DNA of 43,672 bases from Acidobacteriota bacterium (lineage in GTDB: Bacteria; Acidobacteriota; JAAYUB01), in assembly GCA_012517875.1 (NCBI GenBank), contig JAAYUB010000145.1, positions 1 through 43,672 of the forward strand. Direction: 5' to 3'. Each line of letters begins with the position of its first letter. Position 1 is the first letter of the stretch. The position numbers and the translations under genes are program-made. Positions 28,113 through 38,557 of this stretch are shown here, piece by piece. Under the pieces are notes generated by a model. The model made no database searches. It worked only from the letters and a program-made list of their open reading frames with translations, and was not told the DNA's origin.

Positions 28113-30172
28113 TATTCCTCCTCGCCCAGCATCGCCAGCAGCAGCTCCTGCAGCTCCCGCATCCGGTCGCGCAACGCCGCCGCCCGTTCGAATTCCTGCG
28201 CGCCGGCGGCTTCGATCATCCGCTGGCGGGTGGCGGCGATGTCCCGCTCGAGGTCAGCGGTCGTCCGGTAGGTCTTCGTCGCGGGCAGCTCCCGGGTGAG
28301 ATCCACGTAGTCGGCCTCGCACACCCGCACGAGTTCCTCGTCCAGCGGCTTGACGATGCTCTGGGGGGTGATGCCGTGGGCGCGGTTGAATGCCTCCTGG
28401 ATCTCGCGGCGGCGCTGGGTTTCCCGCATCGCCGTGGCCATGGAGTCGGTGACGGCGTCCGCGTACAGGATGACCGTGCCGCTGAGGTGGCGCGCCGCCC
28501 GGCCCATGGTCTGGATCAGCGCGGTGGCGGACCGGAGGAAGCCCTCCTGGTCGGCGTCCAGCACCGCCACCAGCGATACCTCGGGCAGGTCCAGCCCCTC
28601 CCGCAGCAGGTTGATGCCCACCAGCACGTCGTGCACCCCGAGGCGCAGGTCCCGCAGGATTTTCATCCGGTCCAGCGTCTCGATCTCCGAGTGGAGGTAG
28701 GCCACCCGGACACCCAGCTCGCGGAGGTAGTCGGTGAGATCCTCGGCCATCTTCTTCGTCAGCGTGGTCACAAGGGTCCGCTCGCCCGCCTCGGCCCGGC
28801 GGCGGACCTCGGCATACAGGTCGTCGATCTGCCCCTTCACCGGCCGGACGTGAATGACCGGATCGAGCAGGCCGGTGGGCCGCACGATCTGCTCCACCAC
28901 CCGCCCGGCGGCCTGCTGGAGCTCATAGGGCCCCGGCGTGGCCGACACGTACACCACCTGGTGGACGCGGTTCTCGAATTCCTCGAAGTTGAGCGGGCGG
29001 TTGTCCAGCGCCGACGGCAGGCGGAACCCGTGCTCCACCAGGGTGAGCTTGCGGGTCCGGTCCCCGTGGTACATGCCCCGCACCTGGGGAATGGTCACGT
29101 GCGACTCGTCCACGAAGATGAGGTGGTCGGACGGCAGGTAGTCCAGCAGGGTCGGCGGCGGTTCGCCGGGCTGGCGTGCGGTGAGGTGGCGCGAGAAGTT
29201 CTCGATGCCCCGGCAGTATCCCAGTTCCTTGATCATCTCCAGGTCATACATGGTGCGCTCGTGCAGGCGCTGGTGCTCCAGCAGCTTTCCCTCGCCGAGC
29301 AGGCGCGATTCGCAGCCCTGCAGCTCGCTCTTGATGCTGGCCACGGCCCGGTCCCACTGGGCACGGGGGATGACGTAATGGCTTTTGGGATAGACCGGCA
29401 GGCGCTCGTGCTGCGACAGCGTCCGGCCGGTCAGCGGATCCACCATCGCCAGCGCTTCGATCTCGTCGCCGAACAGCTCCACCCGGATCAGGCCCTCGCC
29501 GTAGGGTGGATGGATGTCGATCACATCGCCCCGCACCCGGAAATTGCCTGCCTCCGGCGCCACGTCGTTGCGGGTATACTGAAGTTCCACCAGCTTGAGC
29601 AGGAGCTCGCGGCGGTGGATGGTTTTCCCCTTCTCCAGGAACAGGACCATGCCGTAGTAGGCCTCGGGTGAGCCGAGGCCGTAAATGCAGCTCACGCTCG
29701 CCACGATGATGCAGTCGCGGCGCTCGAACAGGCTGCGCGTGGCCGAGTGGCGCAGCCGGTCGATCTCCTCGTTGATCTGGACCTCTTTCTCGATGTAGGT
29801 GTCGGTGGCCGGGATGTAGGCTTCCGGCTGGTAGTAGTCGTAGTAGCTGACGAAATACTCCACCGCGTTGTCGGGGAAGAAACGCCGGAACTCCTGGTAG
29901 AGCTGGGCGGCCAGCGTCTTGTTGTGGGCCAGCACCAGCGCCGGCCGCCCCATGGCCTCGATCACCCGGGCCATGGAGTACGTCTTGCCGCTGCCGGTGA
30001 CCCCCAGCAGCACCTGGTGCCGGGCGCCCGCCCGCAGGCCGGCCGTCAGCTTCTGGAACGCCTGCTCCTGGTCGCCCTGCGGCTGGAAGCGCGCCTCCAG
30101 CCGGAACGGCCGCTCCCGTCCCACCTGCCGGGAATAGGCGATGCCGCGATCATTCAATCCGTCGTCCGCCAC
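28112..30172 (-). CDS. uvrB: Excinuclease ABC subunit B
   Basis: A 686-residue UvrB, the DNA-damage verification helicase of nucleotide excision repair that hands damaged DNA from UvrA to UvrC. The Walker A motif is GVTGSGKT (57-64), the beta-hairpin region is the run around [16 protein letters not shown], and helicase motifs include VDESH (Walker B) and [13 protein letters not shown]. The C-terminal UVR motif (about 645-680) binds UvrC. The open frame continues far upstream into the next gene; I choose GTG 30172 because GGGAGG precedes it with six-base spacing and residues before [13 protein letters not shown] are as few as in relatives. Length fits (E. coli 673). Confidence 0.95.
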   Translation of the reverse strand: MADDGLNDRGIAYSRQVGRERPFRLEARFQPQGDQEQAFQKLTAGLRAGARHQVLLGVTGSGKTYSMARVIEAMGRPALVLAHNKTLAAQLYQEFRRFFPDNAVEYFVSYYDYYQPEAYIPATDTYIEKEVQINEEIDRLRHSATRSLFERRDCIIVASVSCIYGLGSPEAYYGMVLFLEKGKTIHRRELLLKLVELQYTRNDVAPEAGNFRVRGDVIDIHPPYGEGLIRVELFGDEIEALAMVDPLTGRTLSQHERLPVYPKSHYVIPRAQWDRAVASIKSELQGCESRLLGEGKLLEHQRLHERTMYDLEMIKELGYCRGIENFSRHLTARQPGEPPPTLLDYLPSDHLIFVDESHVTIPQVRGMYHGDRTRKLTLVEHGFRLPSALDNRPLNFEEFENRVHQVVYVSATPGPYELQQAAGRVVEQIVRPTGLLDPVIHVRPVKGQIDDLYAEVRRRAEAGERTLVTTLTKKMAEDLTDYLRELGVRVAYLHSEIETLDRMKILRDLRLGVHDVLVGINLLREGLDLPEVSLVAVLDADQEGFLRSATALIQTMGRAARHLSGTVILYADAVTDSMATAMRETQRRREIQEAFNRAHGITPQSIVKPLDEELVRVCEADYVDLTRELPATKTYRTTADLERDIAATRQRMIEAAGAQEFERAAALRDRMRELQELLLAMLGEEE

Positions 30173-30224
30173 TCGCCCCTCCCGCCGTTCCGTCGACGGA
30201 GCGGCGACGGCACATTCTAACACA

Positions 30225-30253
30225 TTGCAAACGCTTGATTCTTGTGATATATC
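30225..30253 (+). promoter_or_regulatory. Possible promoter of the BY-kinase gene
   Basis: TTGCAA (30225-30230) and TATATC (30248-30253) are separated by 17 bases. The -10 fits only moderately, and the predicted start would leave a leader of about 12 bases, placing the ribosome site very near the 5' end. Confidence 0.4.
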
Positions 30254-30271
30254 AAAGCTCCGGGAGCCGTG

Positions 30272-32953
30272 ATGGACGAACTGAAAACCGAATCCTTCGA
30301 CATTCAGGAATACCTGACCCTCATCAAGAAAAACCGCCTGCTGATCCTGGCCTGCGTCCTGGCCGGGGCGTTCCTGGCTCTCATCTTCAACGAATCGCGG
30401 ACACCCATCTACAGCGCCACCGTCCGGATCGAGGTCCGCTCGGTGCCCCAGGTGCTGCTTACCCAGTACGCCTACGTTTCCGACTGGTGGACAAAGGAAC
30501 GTGACCTGAACACCCAGTTCGAAATCCTGCGCAGCCCCGCCATCCTCGAGCGGGTGGTGCGCAAAGCCCGGATCATGGAGCAAGCTGAACCGCCGGGCGA
30601 ACGCTCTTCCGGCACCGCCCGTTTCTTCTCCGGGCTCACCCATTTCTTCGGCCTGTCACAGCCCGAGGCTGCGGCGCCCACCGGCTCGCACAGCCAGCAG
30701 GAGTTCGATGCCATGGTGGCCTCCCTGTGCGCGGGTGTCACCATCGAGCCGGTCAAGGACACCAACCTGGCTGACATCACCATCAAGCATTCGAACCCGT
30801 CGGTCGCCTTCATGGCCACGGACACTATCGCCAAGGCGTATGAGGATTTCATCCTCGAGACCCGCTTCGACGAAATCCGCCGGATGATGAACATCTACAC
30901 CGACCAGCTGGTCACGCTGAAGAAAACGCTGCGCGAATCGGAAGAGGACTACCTGGCCTTCATCCAGCGCACCGGCATCTCCTCCCTCCAGGAGAAGAAG
31001 GAGATCACTCTAGAGGGGCTGTCCGACCTCAAACTCAATTACACCGACACGAAGATCCGTCGGGCCGAGGTGGAGGCGGACCTGGAAACCCTGCAGGGCG
31101 TCTCCCAGGAGAGCGATCTCGCCCGCCTGCTGCAAGCGCCTCTGCTGGACAAGAACGCCGCCCTGAACCAACTCAAGCTGGAGATTCTGAACGTCCAGTT
31201 CCAGCTGCAGGACCTGCAGAAACGCTATCGGCCTCAGCACCCGGAGGTGACGAAGAAGGAGAGCATGCTGCAGTCGCTGGTGACCAAGTTCCGCGGCGAG
31301 CTCGACACCCATCTCCGCAGCAAGCGCGCCGAGCGCGACGCCCTGATCGCCAAGGAAAACGAGCTGGCCCGGGCCATCCGTGAAAACGAGTCCATCGCCA
31401 TCAAGGATTCCTCGGTGGCGCTGCAGTACAAAAAGTTCAAGGACGAGCTCGATTCGAACAAGACGCTCTATGAGACGCTGCTGAACAAAATCAAGGAGCT
31501 GGACATCACCAAGTCGTCCCGCGAGAGCTCGATCCAGGTCGTCGAACAACCCGTCCGGCCGGTGGATCCGATCTCCCCCCGCAAGGGCGTCAACCTGCTG
31601 CTGGGCTTGCTGCTGGGCCTGCTGACCGGCGTCGGTCTGGCGTTCGGCCTGGAATACCTGGACCAGACGCTGCGGAATACCGACCAGATCAAGCACCTGC
31701 TCAAGCTGCCCACCATCGCCATGATCGGCCAGCTCAACGACAAGGAGCTGGCGGGCGCCACTGTCCCGCTGGTCACCGAGCCGTCGATTCCCGGCACGTT
31801 CCAGGAAGCATTCCGGTTCCTCAAGACCAACCTGACCATCGCCACGCTGAACCGAAGGCACACGCTGATGATGATCACCAGCACCGGTTCCGGCGAGGGG
31901 AAAACCACCGTTGCCGTCAATCTGGCGCTTTCCTTCGCCCGTGAAGGCAAGGACGTGCTCCTCGTGGATTTGGACCTGCGCCGGCCCAAGGTGCACGCGG
32001 CCCTCGGGATCGACAACCGCCAAGGGTTCACCGACCTGATGGTGGATCCGTTCACCTGCATCCCACTCAGCGGCTCACTCGACAGCATCCCGCTGAGCGA
32101 TCTGATCTACCTGCTGATCCATCTCGGCCACAGCGGCTGCCTCACCATCGAGACACCCGACAGCCATTACGAGATCGTCCTGGTCAAGGGGCGGATCGCC
32201 CTGGTGAGCTCCTCGCAGCGCGAGGAGCACGACCGCCTCGGCCGCCTGCTGGTGAACAAATTCGGCTTCCCCGAGGCGCGGCTGGCCGACGCCCTCCAGG
32301 AGGCGGCGCGGCGCCGCCAGCGGTTGGGCGAGTATCTGTACGACATCGGCGCCGTGGAACTGGAACCGGTGATCGAAGCGCTCCGGCACCAGTTCACCGC
32401 CACCTTCCACCGCCTGCTCCCCGCCACCGCCGGCACGTACCGCTTCGAGGAACGGGAGGACCTCTTCTTCCATCCCGAGATCCTCCAGCGGCTGGAGGCG
32501 GAAAAATCGCTGGCGGACGACCTGGCGGTGCCCATCGGCAGCGTGGCGAAATTCCACGATCGCTACGGCATCGTGAAAGGCCCCGCCGACGGGCTATACG
32601 TGTTGACCGCCGGTTCCCGCTCCCCCGAACCCGACGAGATCCTCGCTTCGGAGCGACTCTTCAGCATGCTGGACATGCTGCGCAAGCATTTCCACACCGT
32701 CGTCATCGACTCGCCGCCGTCGGCCATGGTCAGCGACTCGAACACCCTGTCGCCCCACGTGGACGGGATCGTGTACGTCGTCCGCTACGGCAAGCTGCCC
32801 CGCAAGCTGATCCAGAGCACGGTGGAACGCCTCCGCGCCAACAGCGGCAAGATTTTCGGCGTGGTGCTCAACGGGGTCAACATCCGGCGGGAATCGTACG
32901 TGGACGAATACTACTACTACAGCGACTACTACCGCCGGACCGACGAAAGCTGA
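30272..32953 (+). CDS. Wzz/BY-kinase polysaccharide chain-length and tyrosine autokinase with inserted PATAN domain
   Basis: An 893-residue protein combining a Wzz-type chain-length domain and a bacterial tyrosine kinase. The first membrane helix is near residues 22-40, a long coiled-coil periplasmic segment fills about 190-415, and the second helix (about 441-461) follows the Pro-rich [13 protein letters not shown]. The kinase has Walker A GSGEGKTT (539-546), Walker A' [11 protein letters not shown] (562-572), and Walker B VVIDSPP (810-816); the tail has tyrosines Y880-Y883 and Y886-Y887 for autophosphorylation. Between A' and B, residues about 600-760 are not kinase: the insert starts [15 protein letters not shown], runs through SGCLTIETP and [12 protein letters not shown], and matches the PATAN (DUF4388) domain. 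The kinase resumes near Y765. It exports and regulates polysaccharide with the convergent Wza/ligase operon. Confidence 0.88.
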   Translation: MDELKTESFDIQEYLTLIKKNRLLILACVLAGAFLALIFNESRTPIYSATVRIEVRSVPQVLLTQYAYVSDWWTKERDLNTQFEILRSPAILERVVRKARIMEQAEPPGERSSGTARFFSGLTHFFGLSQPEAAAPTGSHSQQEFDAMVASLCAGVTIEPVKDTNLADITIKHSNPSVAFMATDTIAKAYEDFILETRFDEIRRMMNIYTDQLVTLKKTLRESEEDYLAFIQRTGISSLQEKKEITLEGLSDLKLNYTDTKIRRAEVEADLETLQGVSQESDLARLLQAPLLDKNAALNQLKLEILNVQFQLQDLQKRYRPQHPEVTKKESMLQSLVTKFRGELDTHLRSKRAERDALIAKENELARAIRENESIAIKDSSVALQYKKFKDELDSNKTLYETLLNKIKELDITKSSRESSIQVVEQPVRPVDPISPRKGVNLLLGLLLGLLTGVGLAFGLEYLDQTLRNTDQIKHLLKLPTIAMIGQLNDKELAGATVPLVTEPSIPGTFQEAFRFLKTNLTIATLNRRHTLMMITSTGSGEGKTTVAVNLALSFAREGKDVLLVDLDLRRPKVHAALGIDNRQGFTDLMVDPFTCIPLSGSLDSIPLSDLIYLLIHLGHSGCLTIETPDSHYEIVLVKGRIALVSSSQREEHDRLGRLLVNKFGFPEARLADALQEAARRRQRLGEYLYDIGAVELEPVIEALRHQFTATFHRLLPATAGTYRFEEREDLFFHPEILQRLEAEKSLADDLAVPIGSVAKFHDRYGIVKGPADGLYVLTAGSRSPEPDEILASERLFSMLDMLRKHFHTVVIDSPPSAMVSDSNTLSPHVDGIVYVVRYGKLPRKLIQSTVERLRANSGKIFGVVLNGVNIRRESYVDEYYYYSDYYRRTDES

Positions 32954-32977
32954 GCCGCCGCCCCCTCCGCGCGCGGC

Positions 32978-35758
32978 CTATCGTAACGCATCCAGCTCCC
33001 GCCGCGCCGCTTCGTTGCCCGGTTCCGCCGCCAGCAATGCCGTGTAGCACTGCCGAGCCCTGTCCCGGTCGCCGGCCAACAGATAACTGCGGCAGATCCT
33101 GAGCTGAAGCGCCCGGTCGGACGGCCGGAGGCCGGCCAGTCGCTGGTACACGCCCGCAGCCAGCGCGAACCGGCCCTTATGTTCGTAAAGGAGGGCCAGG
33201 TATTCAAGCAGCGCGGTGTTGTCGGGAAACTGCCGCACCGCCATCTCCAGCTCGGGCACCGCCTGCTCCACGAGGTCCTGCGCCACGAGCACCCGGCCCA
33301 GTTCCAGGTACAGGTTCGGCTCTTCCGGCCGGAGCCGGATCACCCGGCGCAGAGTCTCCTCGGCCCGGACGCGGTCGCCGCTGCGGGTGTACAACCGATA
33401 GAGTCGGTTCAGCGCGTCGACATCGTCCGGGAACCGGCCCCGGTACGATTCCAGCGCCTGAATGGCGCCGGTGACATCGCCGCGTGCCTCCGCGGCCTGC
33501 GCGGAGAGCAGCGCCACGCGGGGATACGCGCCGGATCGGCCGGTTAGGGCGGCCAGAAACCGTTCCCGGGCACCCACCCGTTCCGGCCGATCGAAAAATT
33601 CGTAAGCCTGGTTGGCGGCGCCCGCCGACCACGCCTGTGCATCGCCGTACGCCAGCCAGAGCGCCACCGCCTCGGCGTCGCGATTCTGCCCGATGGCCAA
33701 GCCGGCCGCCAGAGCAGTCCGGCGCGGATCGTCGGACGGGCCGCGCCCTTCCAGCATGTTAAGGTGGCCGGCGGCCTCGTCCGGCCGTCCCGCGTCGAGC
33801 GCCCAGAGCCCCAGGGTCAGGTGAATCCCGGTGGGATCCGGCGCCCACTGCAGGGCGGACCGCAAGCCGCGCCGGGCCAGTTCCCGAAAGGCCGCCTCAC
33901 CGAAGAACGGCTGGAGCGGCTGGTGGTAACCGAGATCCGGCAGGAGGGCCACGGCGCGCTCCATGTGCCGTTCGGCCGCAGCCCGATCGCCGCGGCGCAG
34001 GAAGTGGATCGCGGCGATGTCGTGGAAATACGGATTGTTCGGATCCAGCTCCAGGGCCCGCCAGTAGTAGCGCCACGGATCGAGGTCGCCGCCGCGGCGC
34101 GGATCCCGTTGCCGCTCCATGGCCGCCAGGCGGTTCAGCACCGGCGCCATCTCGGCGCCGCCGAGCGGCGCGCGGTGCAGTGCGGCCGCGGCCTCCGCCA
34201 GCATCCCGGCCCGGAGCCAGGCGCGGCCGTCGAGCGGAAACGCGCGGAGGGCGTCCAGGTAGCCCTGCCACGCCGGCTCGAAGGCGCGGCTGCGGTTCAG
34301 CCCGAACCGCGCCCGTAGCGCCCAGCGCTCGCCCCATTCGAAATGTGCCTCGGCGTTGTCAGGATCCACGCGCCGCGCGACGGCAAGCGCCTCCACCGAC
34401 GGCGTCTCCCGCTCCAGCACGGCCAGCAGGCGGCTCTCCTCCAACTTCAGATTGGCCAGTCCGAGCCATGCGGCCGCAGGCACGAGGAGCAGGGCCGGCG
34501 CGAAGCAAACCGCAGGCAGCCGGACCGTCTCGCCCGACCGGTTCGCCACGGCGGCGCCCAGCAATGCCGCCAGCGTATAGGCGCAAGCCAGGATGTGCAT
34601 GTGAAAATCGAATGACACCTCGACGAGGACGGCCACGAGCGCCCCCTGGGTGGCTAGAAACAGGCTCTGCTTCATCGGCCGGCGGGCCGTGCGCATGCCG
34701 GACAGCAGGAGTCCGGCCAGCACGGCAACAAGGCCGACGACCGCCGCGGCGCCCACCAACCCGGCTTCAGCCAGCACCTGCAGATAGTCGCTGTGTGCAA
34801 ACCAAGCCTGGCTGTTGGCTCCCGGTGCGCGATACAGGGGAAACATCCAACCGAAAGTGCCCGGACCGCAGCCCAAAACGGGGTGAGCCAGGAACATGGC
34901 CAGCGCCGACCGCCAGATCGCCACACGACCGCCGATGCTGACCAGCTGGGCTTCGGTGGACGACTGGCCCAGCCGCCAATCCAGCGGCTCCAGGCCCAGC
35001 TGAATCAGCACGCCGCCGATGATCACAAAGAGTAGTACACCGAGCCGGAATACCCGGCCGCGGTGGGACTGCAGGTCCAACTGCAGCAATCCCATTACCC
35101 CCACCGAGGCGAGCAGCCCCAGCCAGGCGCCGCGTGACAGAGAGAAGGCCACGCCCGCCGCGATCAGGCAGTTGGCCACTGCCAGCACGATCTTCCCGGA
35201 CAGCGACCGGGCGCGCAAATACAGGATCAGTCCGAACGGGAAGAGCAGCGTCAGGTAGCCGGCGAAATGGTTGCGGTTAATGAAGGTGCCGTGCGCCCCC
35301 CCCCGATCGAGCCCGACCGCCACGCCCCACACCTGGTGCACGTCGAGGAGCCAGTTCAGCAGACCCCACAGGGCGATGGCGGCCGCCAGCGCTACCAGCC
35401 CGACAGCCAGCCGACGCCACTGCCGCAGGTCGTTGAACAGGGCCGCGCTCAGGAAGAAGACCAGTCCCAGGCCCGACCAGTACAGAAAGCTCTCCAGCGA
35501 CATCCGCCGGTACTCGCTGAACAGGCCGGCGGCCGCGAGCGCCCCGACGGTCAGGCAGACCGCCAGTGCCAGGCGCCGCGGGCAAGCCACTTCCACCGCC
35601 CGTCCGAAAGGCGCGAACGCCAGGGCGGCAGCCGCCGCCAGCAGGCCCGTCGCCAGCAGGGTGTAACCCGGGGTCACGCCGCCGAAGTACAGCGGCGCCG
35701 TCAGCAGAATGACCAGCGCGGTTCCCCGTGCCGCGGTGGAGCGCCAGTGCCGTTTCAT
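32978..35758 (-). CDS. O-antigen ligase/polymerase-like membrane protein fused to TPR
   Basis: A 926-residue protein with about eleven membrane segments in residues 1-430, then a TPR-rich soluble part to the end. The membrane part is of the Wzy_C/WaaL type: a periplasmic loop motif GTFINRNHFAGYL near residue 155, SRGAWLGLL, and the loop GCGPGTFGWMFPLYR then HSDYLQVLAEAGLVGA. These enzymes link lipid-carried polysaccharide repeats to lipid A or polymerise them. The C-terminal third has regular TPR repeats (for example LYLELGRVLVAQDLVEQAV). The fusion is unusual in length. It is the last gene of the minus-strand exopolysaccharide operon, 12 bases after the Wza gene, and ends 24 bases from the convergent BY-kinase. 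Confidence 0.87.
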   Translation of the reverse strand: MKRHWRSTAARGTALVILLTAPLYFGGVTPGYTLLATGLLAAAAALAFAPFGRAVEVACPRRLALAVCLTVGALAAAGLFSEYRRMSLESFLYWSGLGLVFFLSAALFNDLRQWRRLAVGLVALAAAIALWGLLNWLLDVHQVWGVAVGLDRGGAHGTFINRNHFAGYLTLLFPFGLILYLRARSLSGKIVLAVANCLIAAGVAFSLSRGAWLGLLASVGVMGLLQLDLQSHRGRVFRLGVLLFVIIGGVLIQLGLEPLDWRLGQSSTEAQLVSIGGRVAIWRSALAMFLAHPVLGCGPGTFGWMFPLYRAPGANSQAWFAHSDYLQVLAEAGLVGAAAVVGLVAVLAGLLLSGMRTARRPMKQSLFLATQGALVAVLVEVSFDFHMHILACAYTLAALLGAAVANRSGETVRLPAVCFAPALLLVPAAAWLGLANLKLEESRLLAVLERETPSVEALAVARRVDPDNAEAHFEWGERWALRARFGLNRSRAFEPAWQGYLDALRAFPLDGRAWLRAGMLAEAAAALHRAPLGGAEMAPVLNRLAAMERQRDPRRGGDLDPWRYYWRALELDPNNPYFHDIAAIHFLRRGDRAAAERHMERAVALLPDLGYHQPLQPFFGEAAFRELARRGLRSALQWAPDPTGIHLTLGLWALDAGRPDEAAGHLNMLEGRGPSDDPRRTALAAGLAIGQNRDAEAVALWLAYGDAQAWSAGAANQAYEFFDRPERVGARERFLAALTGRSGAYPRVALLSAQAAEARGDVTGAIQALESYRGRFPDDVDALNRLYRLYTRSGDRVRAEETLRRVIRLRPEEPNLYLELGRVLVAQDLVEQAVPELEMAVRQFPDNTALLEYLALLYEHKGRFALAAGVYQRLAGLRPSDRALQLRICRSYLLAGDRDRARQCYTALLAAEPGNEAARRELDALR

Positions 35759-35770
35759 GCCGCGATCCGC

Positions 35771-36646
35771 TTAGAACCAGCTTTCCGGGACAATGACCTT
35801 GTCCCCCGGGACCAGGGGGACATCATGGATTTCGCCTTTCTTGATTTTCTTGATGTTGATCTTGAGCCGAGTGACTGTCTCGCCGTCCAATCGGATCACC
35901 TCGGCGCGGTTCTCCGCCGCGAAGGGCAGGAAGCCGCCGGCCATCAGGCACAACTCGTACACGGTCATGCCCGGCCGGAAGTCGTAGGCCCCCGGTGATT
36001 TCACCTTCCCCTCGATGTAGACCTGGTAGGACTGCGTGTCGGATTTGCGGGACGGCACATTGATGATGTCATCGGGCAGGATGGGCAGGGCGTCCGGATC
36101 CTGCCGGCCGCTGAGCACGTCCTGGAGACTGATCGTGTACTTCGTGCGCCCTTCCCCGCCAGCCGGCTGCTCGGCGGCCCGCCGGAACAGGATGGCGTCC
36201 GACGCGGCGTTTTCGGTCATCCCGCCGACAAGCGACAGGATCTCCAAGATGTTGGTCGCATCCTGCCGGAGGAAGTATTCGCCGGGCTTGCGCACCTCGC
36301 CCAGCACCAGGATCTTTTTACTCTTGTACTCCTGAATGTCGACCTTGACGGTGGGATTCAGCAGGTAGTCCCGCTCGAGCACCGCCCGGAGCTTGTCCCG
36401 GGCCTCGGTGAGAGTCAGCCCCCCCACTTCGATCTCGCCGGCCAGCTTGAGGGTGACCGTGCCGCGCGGGCTGACAGGAAACACCCCGGTCAGATCGGCT
36501 TCACCCACGACCTCAATTTTCAGCACGTCGCCGATACCGAGATGATACGTTTCAGCAGCACTCGCCCACGCCGCCGCGACGATCCACGCCAGCGCGCATC
36601 CGGCGGCCGTGACGACTCCATACAATCGTGGAAATGATGTCACCAT
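35771..36646 (-). CDS. Wza-like polysaccharide export protein (SLBB)
   Basis: A 291-residue exported protein with a signal peptide (about 1-31, likely cut after ASA), a polysaccharide-export (PES) domain (about 33-110; HLGIGDVLKIEVVGE, then LLNPTVKVDIQEYKSK) and two SLBB domains. The first is at about 112-165 (ILVLGEVRKPGEYFL then LSLVGGMTENA) and the second at about 205-260 (VYIEGKVKSPGAYDF then CLMAGGFLPFA). This is the order of Wza, the outer-membrane polysaccharide channel, but a lipobox Cys is not convincing and there is no long C-terminal helix, so it may be a periplasmic partner for a separate barrel. The beta-barrel gene upstream (36713-37909) may supply the pore. It belongs to the same operon. 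Confidence 0.88.
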   Translation of the reverse strand: MVTSFPRLYGVVTAAGCALAWIVAAAWASAAETYHLGIGDVLKIEVVGEADLTGVFPVSPRGTVTLKLAGEIEVGGLTLTEARDKLRAVLERDYLLNPTVKVDIQEYKSKKILVLGEVRKPGEYFLRQDATNILEILSLVGGMTENAASDAILFRRAAEQPAGGEGRTKYTISLQDVLSGRQDPDALPILPDDIINVPSRKSDTQSYQVYIEGKVKSPGAYDFRPGMTVYELCLMAGGFLPFAAENRAEVIRLDGETVTRLKINIKKIKKGEIHDVPLVPGDKVIVPESWF

Positions 36647-36712
36647 ACATCCGCCACTGGGGACATCGGGCGCAGCGGCACCCGGCGAGCTCCCGGACCG
36701 TCCTCCCGGTGT

Positions 36713-37909
36713 CTAGAAAATCGTGTACCGGACGCCCACCGAGAACACGTTCATGCCGAACTCGTAATCGGCGTTGCTGGAGTTGCGGTTCATGAACCGG
36801 TAGTGGGATTCGATGAACCAGCGGTCCTGCATCTGGCGGGCATAGCCGACGCCGATGAACTGGTAGTCGTCCTCGCGGTTGTCGGCCAGGTCGTCAGCGG
36901 ACAGGACCTCAAAATCGTTCCAGCGCAGGCCGAACTCCAGGAACAGGTTGTCCCGAGCGGTCATCAGCCAGTTGCCCCGGCCCTGCAGATAGTAATCCGT
37001 ATAGAAATCCGCGCTGTAGTTGGGCGCCTGGCTGCGCTCCCGGCCCACGGTCACGTTCAGGCCGGATCGCTCGCGCTGCATCTGGACGCCGAAGTTGTAG
37101 TACAGGTTGGTGCCGCTGCTCCAGGTGCCGCCATCGACGTCGCGATCCTGGGCGCCGATTTCGCCATTCAGGCTCCAGGCGTCGGAAAACTGCCGTTCGA
37201 TGACGCCGCCGAAGGTGTTGTCGGTGTAATCCATGTAATCCGCGTCGGGGAAGTTGCGGTCATAGTACCGGTAGATGAAACCGGCCTTGGTGCGGGTGTT
37301 GAAGTGGTAGTACAACCCCGCATTGAACTGGTGTCCCCGGGAGTTGATGAAATCGTGATCGGCGCTGTCATCGTCACGGTAGTAATCGATGATGGTATTG
37401 CCGTAGCCCACGGAGAGTTCCACGTGATCGGTGGTCTTGAAGATCACGTCCGCCAGCAGGTTGTTCTGGATGAACCGGCCATACACCATCTCGTCGACGA
37501 GACGGAAATCGGGGCGGTTCGTGTTGTCCAGATTGTCCCGCAGGCGGAACAGCACGTGGTCGCTGAGCCGGTAGCCGAAGTTGAACTTGAGATAGTTGTT
37601 GTAGATATCGGAGCTGTCCAGTTCCTGGCCGGGAATTTCGGACTCGGTGTCCAGGTAGAGGTCGCCCTGGCCGCGGTAGCCGATGTTGAAGAACGACCGG
37701 GCCCCCTCCTTGCTCCACTCCAGTTCCGGCGCGATGGTGAACACCCACGTGCTGACCTCGGTACCGTCCGGGCTGTAGTACACGTTGTCGTCGTACTGGG
37801 GCATCACCGCCACGCTCAGCTTGAAGCCCTTGGCGGGTGTCGCGGCGGTAACCACGCCTGCCAGCATCAGTGCCAAGCCCATGATCAGTCCGATGAATAT
37901 CCGTCTCAC
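36713..37909 (-). CDS. Outer-membrane beta-barrel protein of the exopolysaccharide locus
   Basis: A 398-residue protein with a signal peptide (about 1-22; RRIFIGLIMGLALMLAGVV) and a barrel made of alternating aromatic strands and polar turns, ending VGVRYTIF with the final Phe. It resembles the putative beta-barrel porin 2 (BBP2) proteins that accompany exopolysaccharide export genes. Asp/Tyr-rich turns (for example YDDNVYYSPDG) are common. The start is GTG 37909, with ACGGAGG ahead at good spacing; the longer open frame has no ribosome site. A role as the outer pore is inferred from location next to the Wza-like gene. Confidence 0.8.
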   Translation of the reverse strand: MRRIFIGLIMGLALMLAGVVTAATPAKGFKLSVAVMPQYDDNVYYSPDGTEVSTWVFTIAPELEWSKEGARSFFNIGYRGQGDLYLDTESEIPGQELDSSDIYNNYLKFNFGYRLSDHVLFRLRDNLDNTNRPDFRLVDEMVYGRFIQNNLLADVIFKTTDHVELSVGYGNTIIDYYRDDDSADHDFINSRGHQFNAGLYYHFNTRTKAGFIYRYYDRNFPDADYMDYTDNTFGGVIERQFSDAWSLNGEIGAQDRDVDGGTWSSGTNLYYNFGVQMQRERSGLNVTVGRERSQAPNYSADFYTDYYLQGRGNWLMTARDNLFLEFGLRWNDFEVLSADDLADNREDDYQFIGVGYARQMQDRWFIESHYRFMNRNSSNADYEFGMNVFSVGVRYTIF

Positions 37910-37954
37910 GCGCGCAACCTCCGTGTGATCGACTCTGTCGGTTCCCAAACCGAC

Positions 37955-38530
37955 TCACTTTTTCCGGGAAGGATAAACGGGGCTGGCGGTCTCTTCGGTG
38001 ACATTCTTCAGCCGGTAATTGCCGAAGGGGTCCGTCAGCAGGTCGTTCGGCTGGGTGCCCATGGGCTTGCCCGCGGCGTAGGCGGCCACCGCGGCGGTGA
38101 ACGCGGGCAACTGCATCAACCGGAGCACGTCGTTGGCCGGCAGGCACTCTCCGGGCTCGCCGGCGGTCATCAGGCCCGCCTCGGCCAGGAGACGGATCTT
38201 GTCCTCGCACGTGACGGCCGTGAAGTTGTACTGCCGCCGCACCAGCTCGAAGGTCACCTCCGCCAGCAGGCAACGAGTGACGCACTGGGAGCAATCGGCG
38301 CGGGTGAAAGCCTCAAGGCCGTGGGCGACCAGAACGCTCCGCCTCACCTGGCAGGCTTCGGCGGCGCCCAGGTCCTTGTAAGTGGGGGGAAGCCGGCTCT
38401 CCAGCCCCAGTGCGGGGACCAGCAGCTCGGTGTACCGGCCGACAGTCATGGAATCGCCCGGGCTGTCAGCGGCCCACGCGGCCCCAGTTGCCACCAACAA
38501 GATACACACAGCCAGCGTTTTGATCTTCAT
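37955..38530 (-). CDS. Small secreted cysteine-containing protein, first gene of the EPS operon
   Basis: A 191-residue protein with a signal peptide (about 1-20, ending AAWA). The mature part is about half helical and has six Cys: one in EACQVR, three in DCSQCVTRC, one in VTCED and one in GECLP, so disulfides or a metal/haem site are possible (no CxxCH, so not a c-type cytochrome). I do not recognise the family. It starts the minus-strand operon with the barrel, Wza and ligase genes, and a perfect inverted repeat lies just upstream at 38558-38577. Confidence 0.65.
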   Translation of the reverse strand: MKIKTLAVCILLVATGAAWAADSPGDSMTVGRYTELLVPALGLESRLPPTYKDLGAAEACQVRRSVLVAHGLEAFTRADCSQCVTRCLLAEVTFELVRRQYNFTAVTCEDKIRLLAEAGLMTAGEPGECLPANDVLRLMQLPAFTAAVAAYAAGKPMGTQPNDLLTDPFGNYRLKNVTEETASPVYPSRKK

Positions 38531-38557
38531 GCGTGCACACCCTCAGTCAGAATACAC

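Noticed and set aside
30173-30643. In-frame extension of uvrB into the BY-kinase gene
   Set aside because: A GTG with a good ribosome site at 30172 gives the normal UvrB N-terminus; the extension lies antisense to a real gene.
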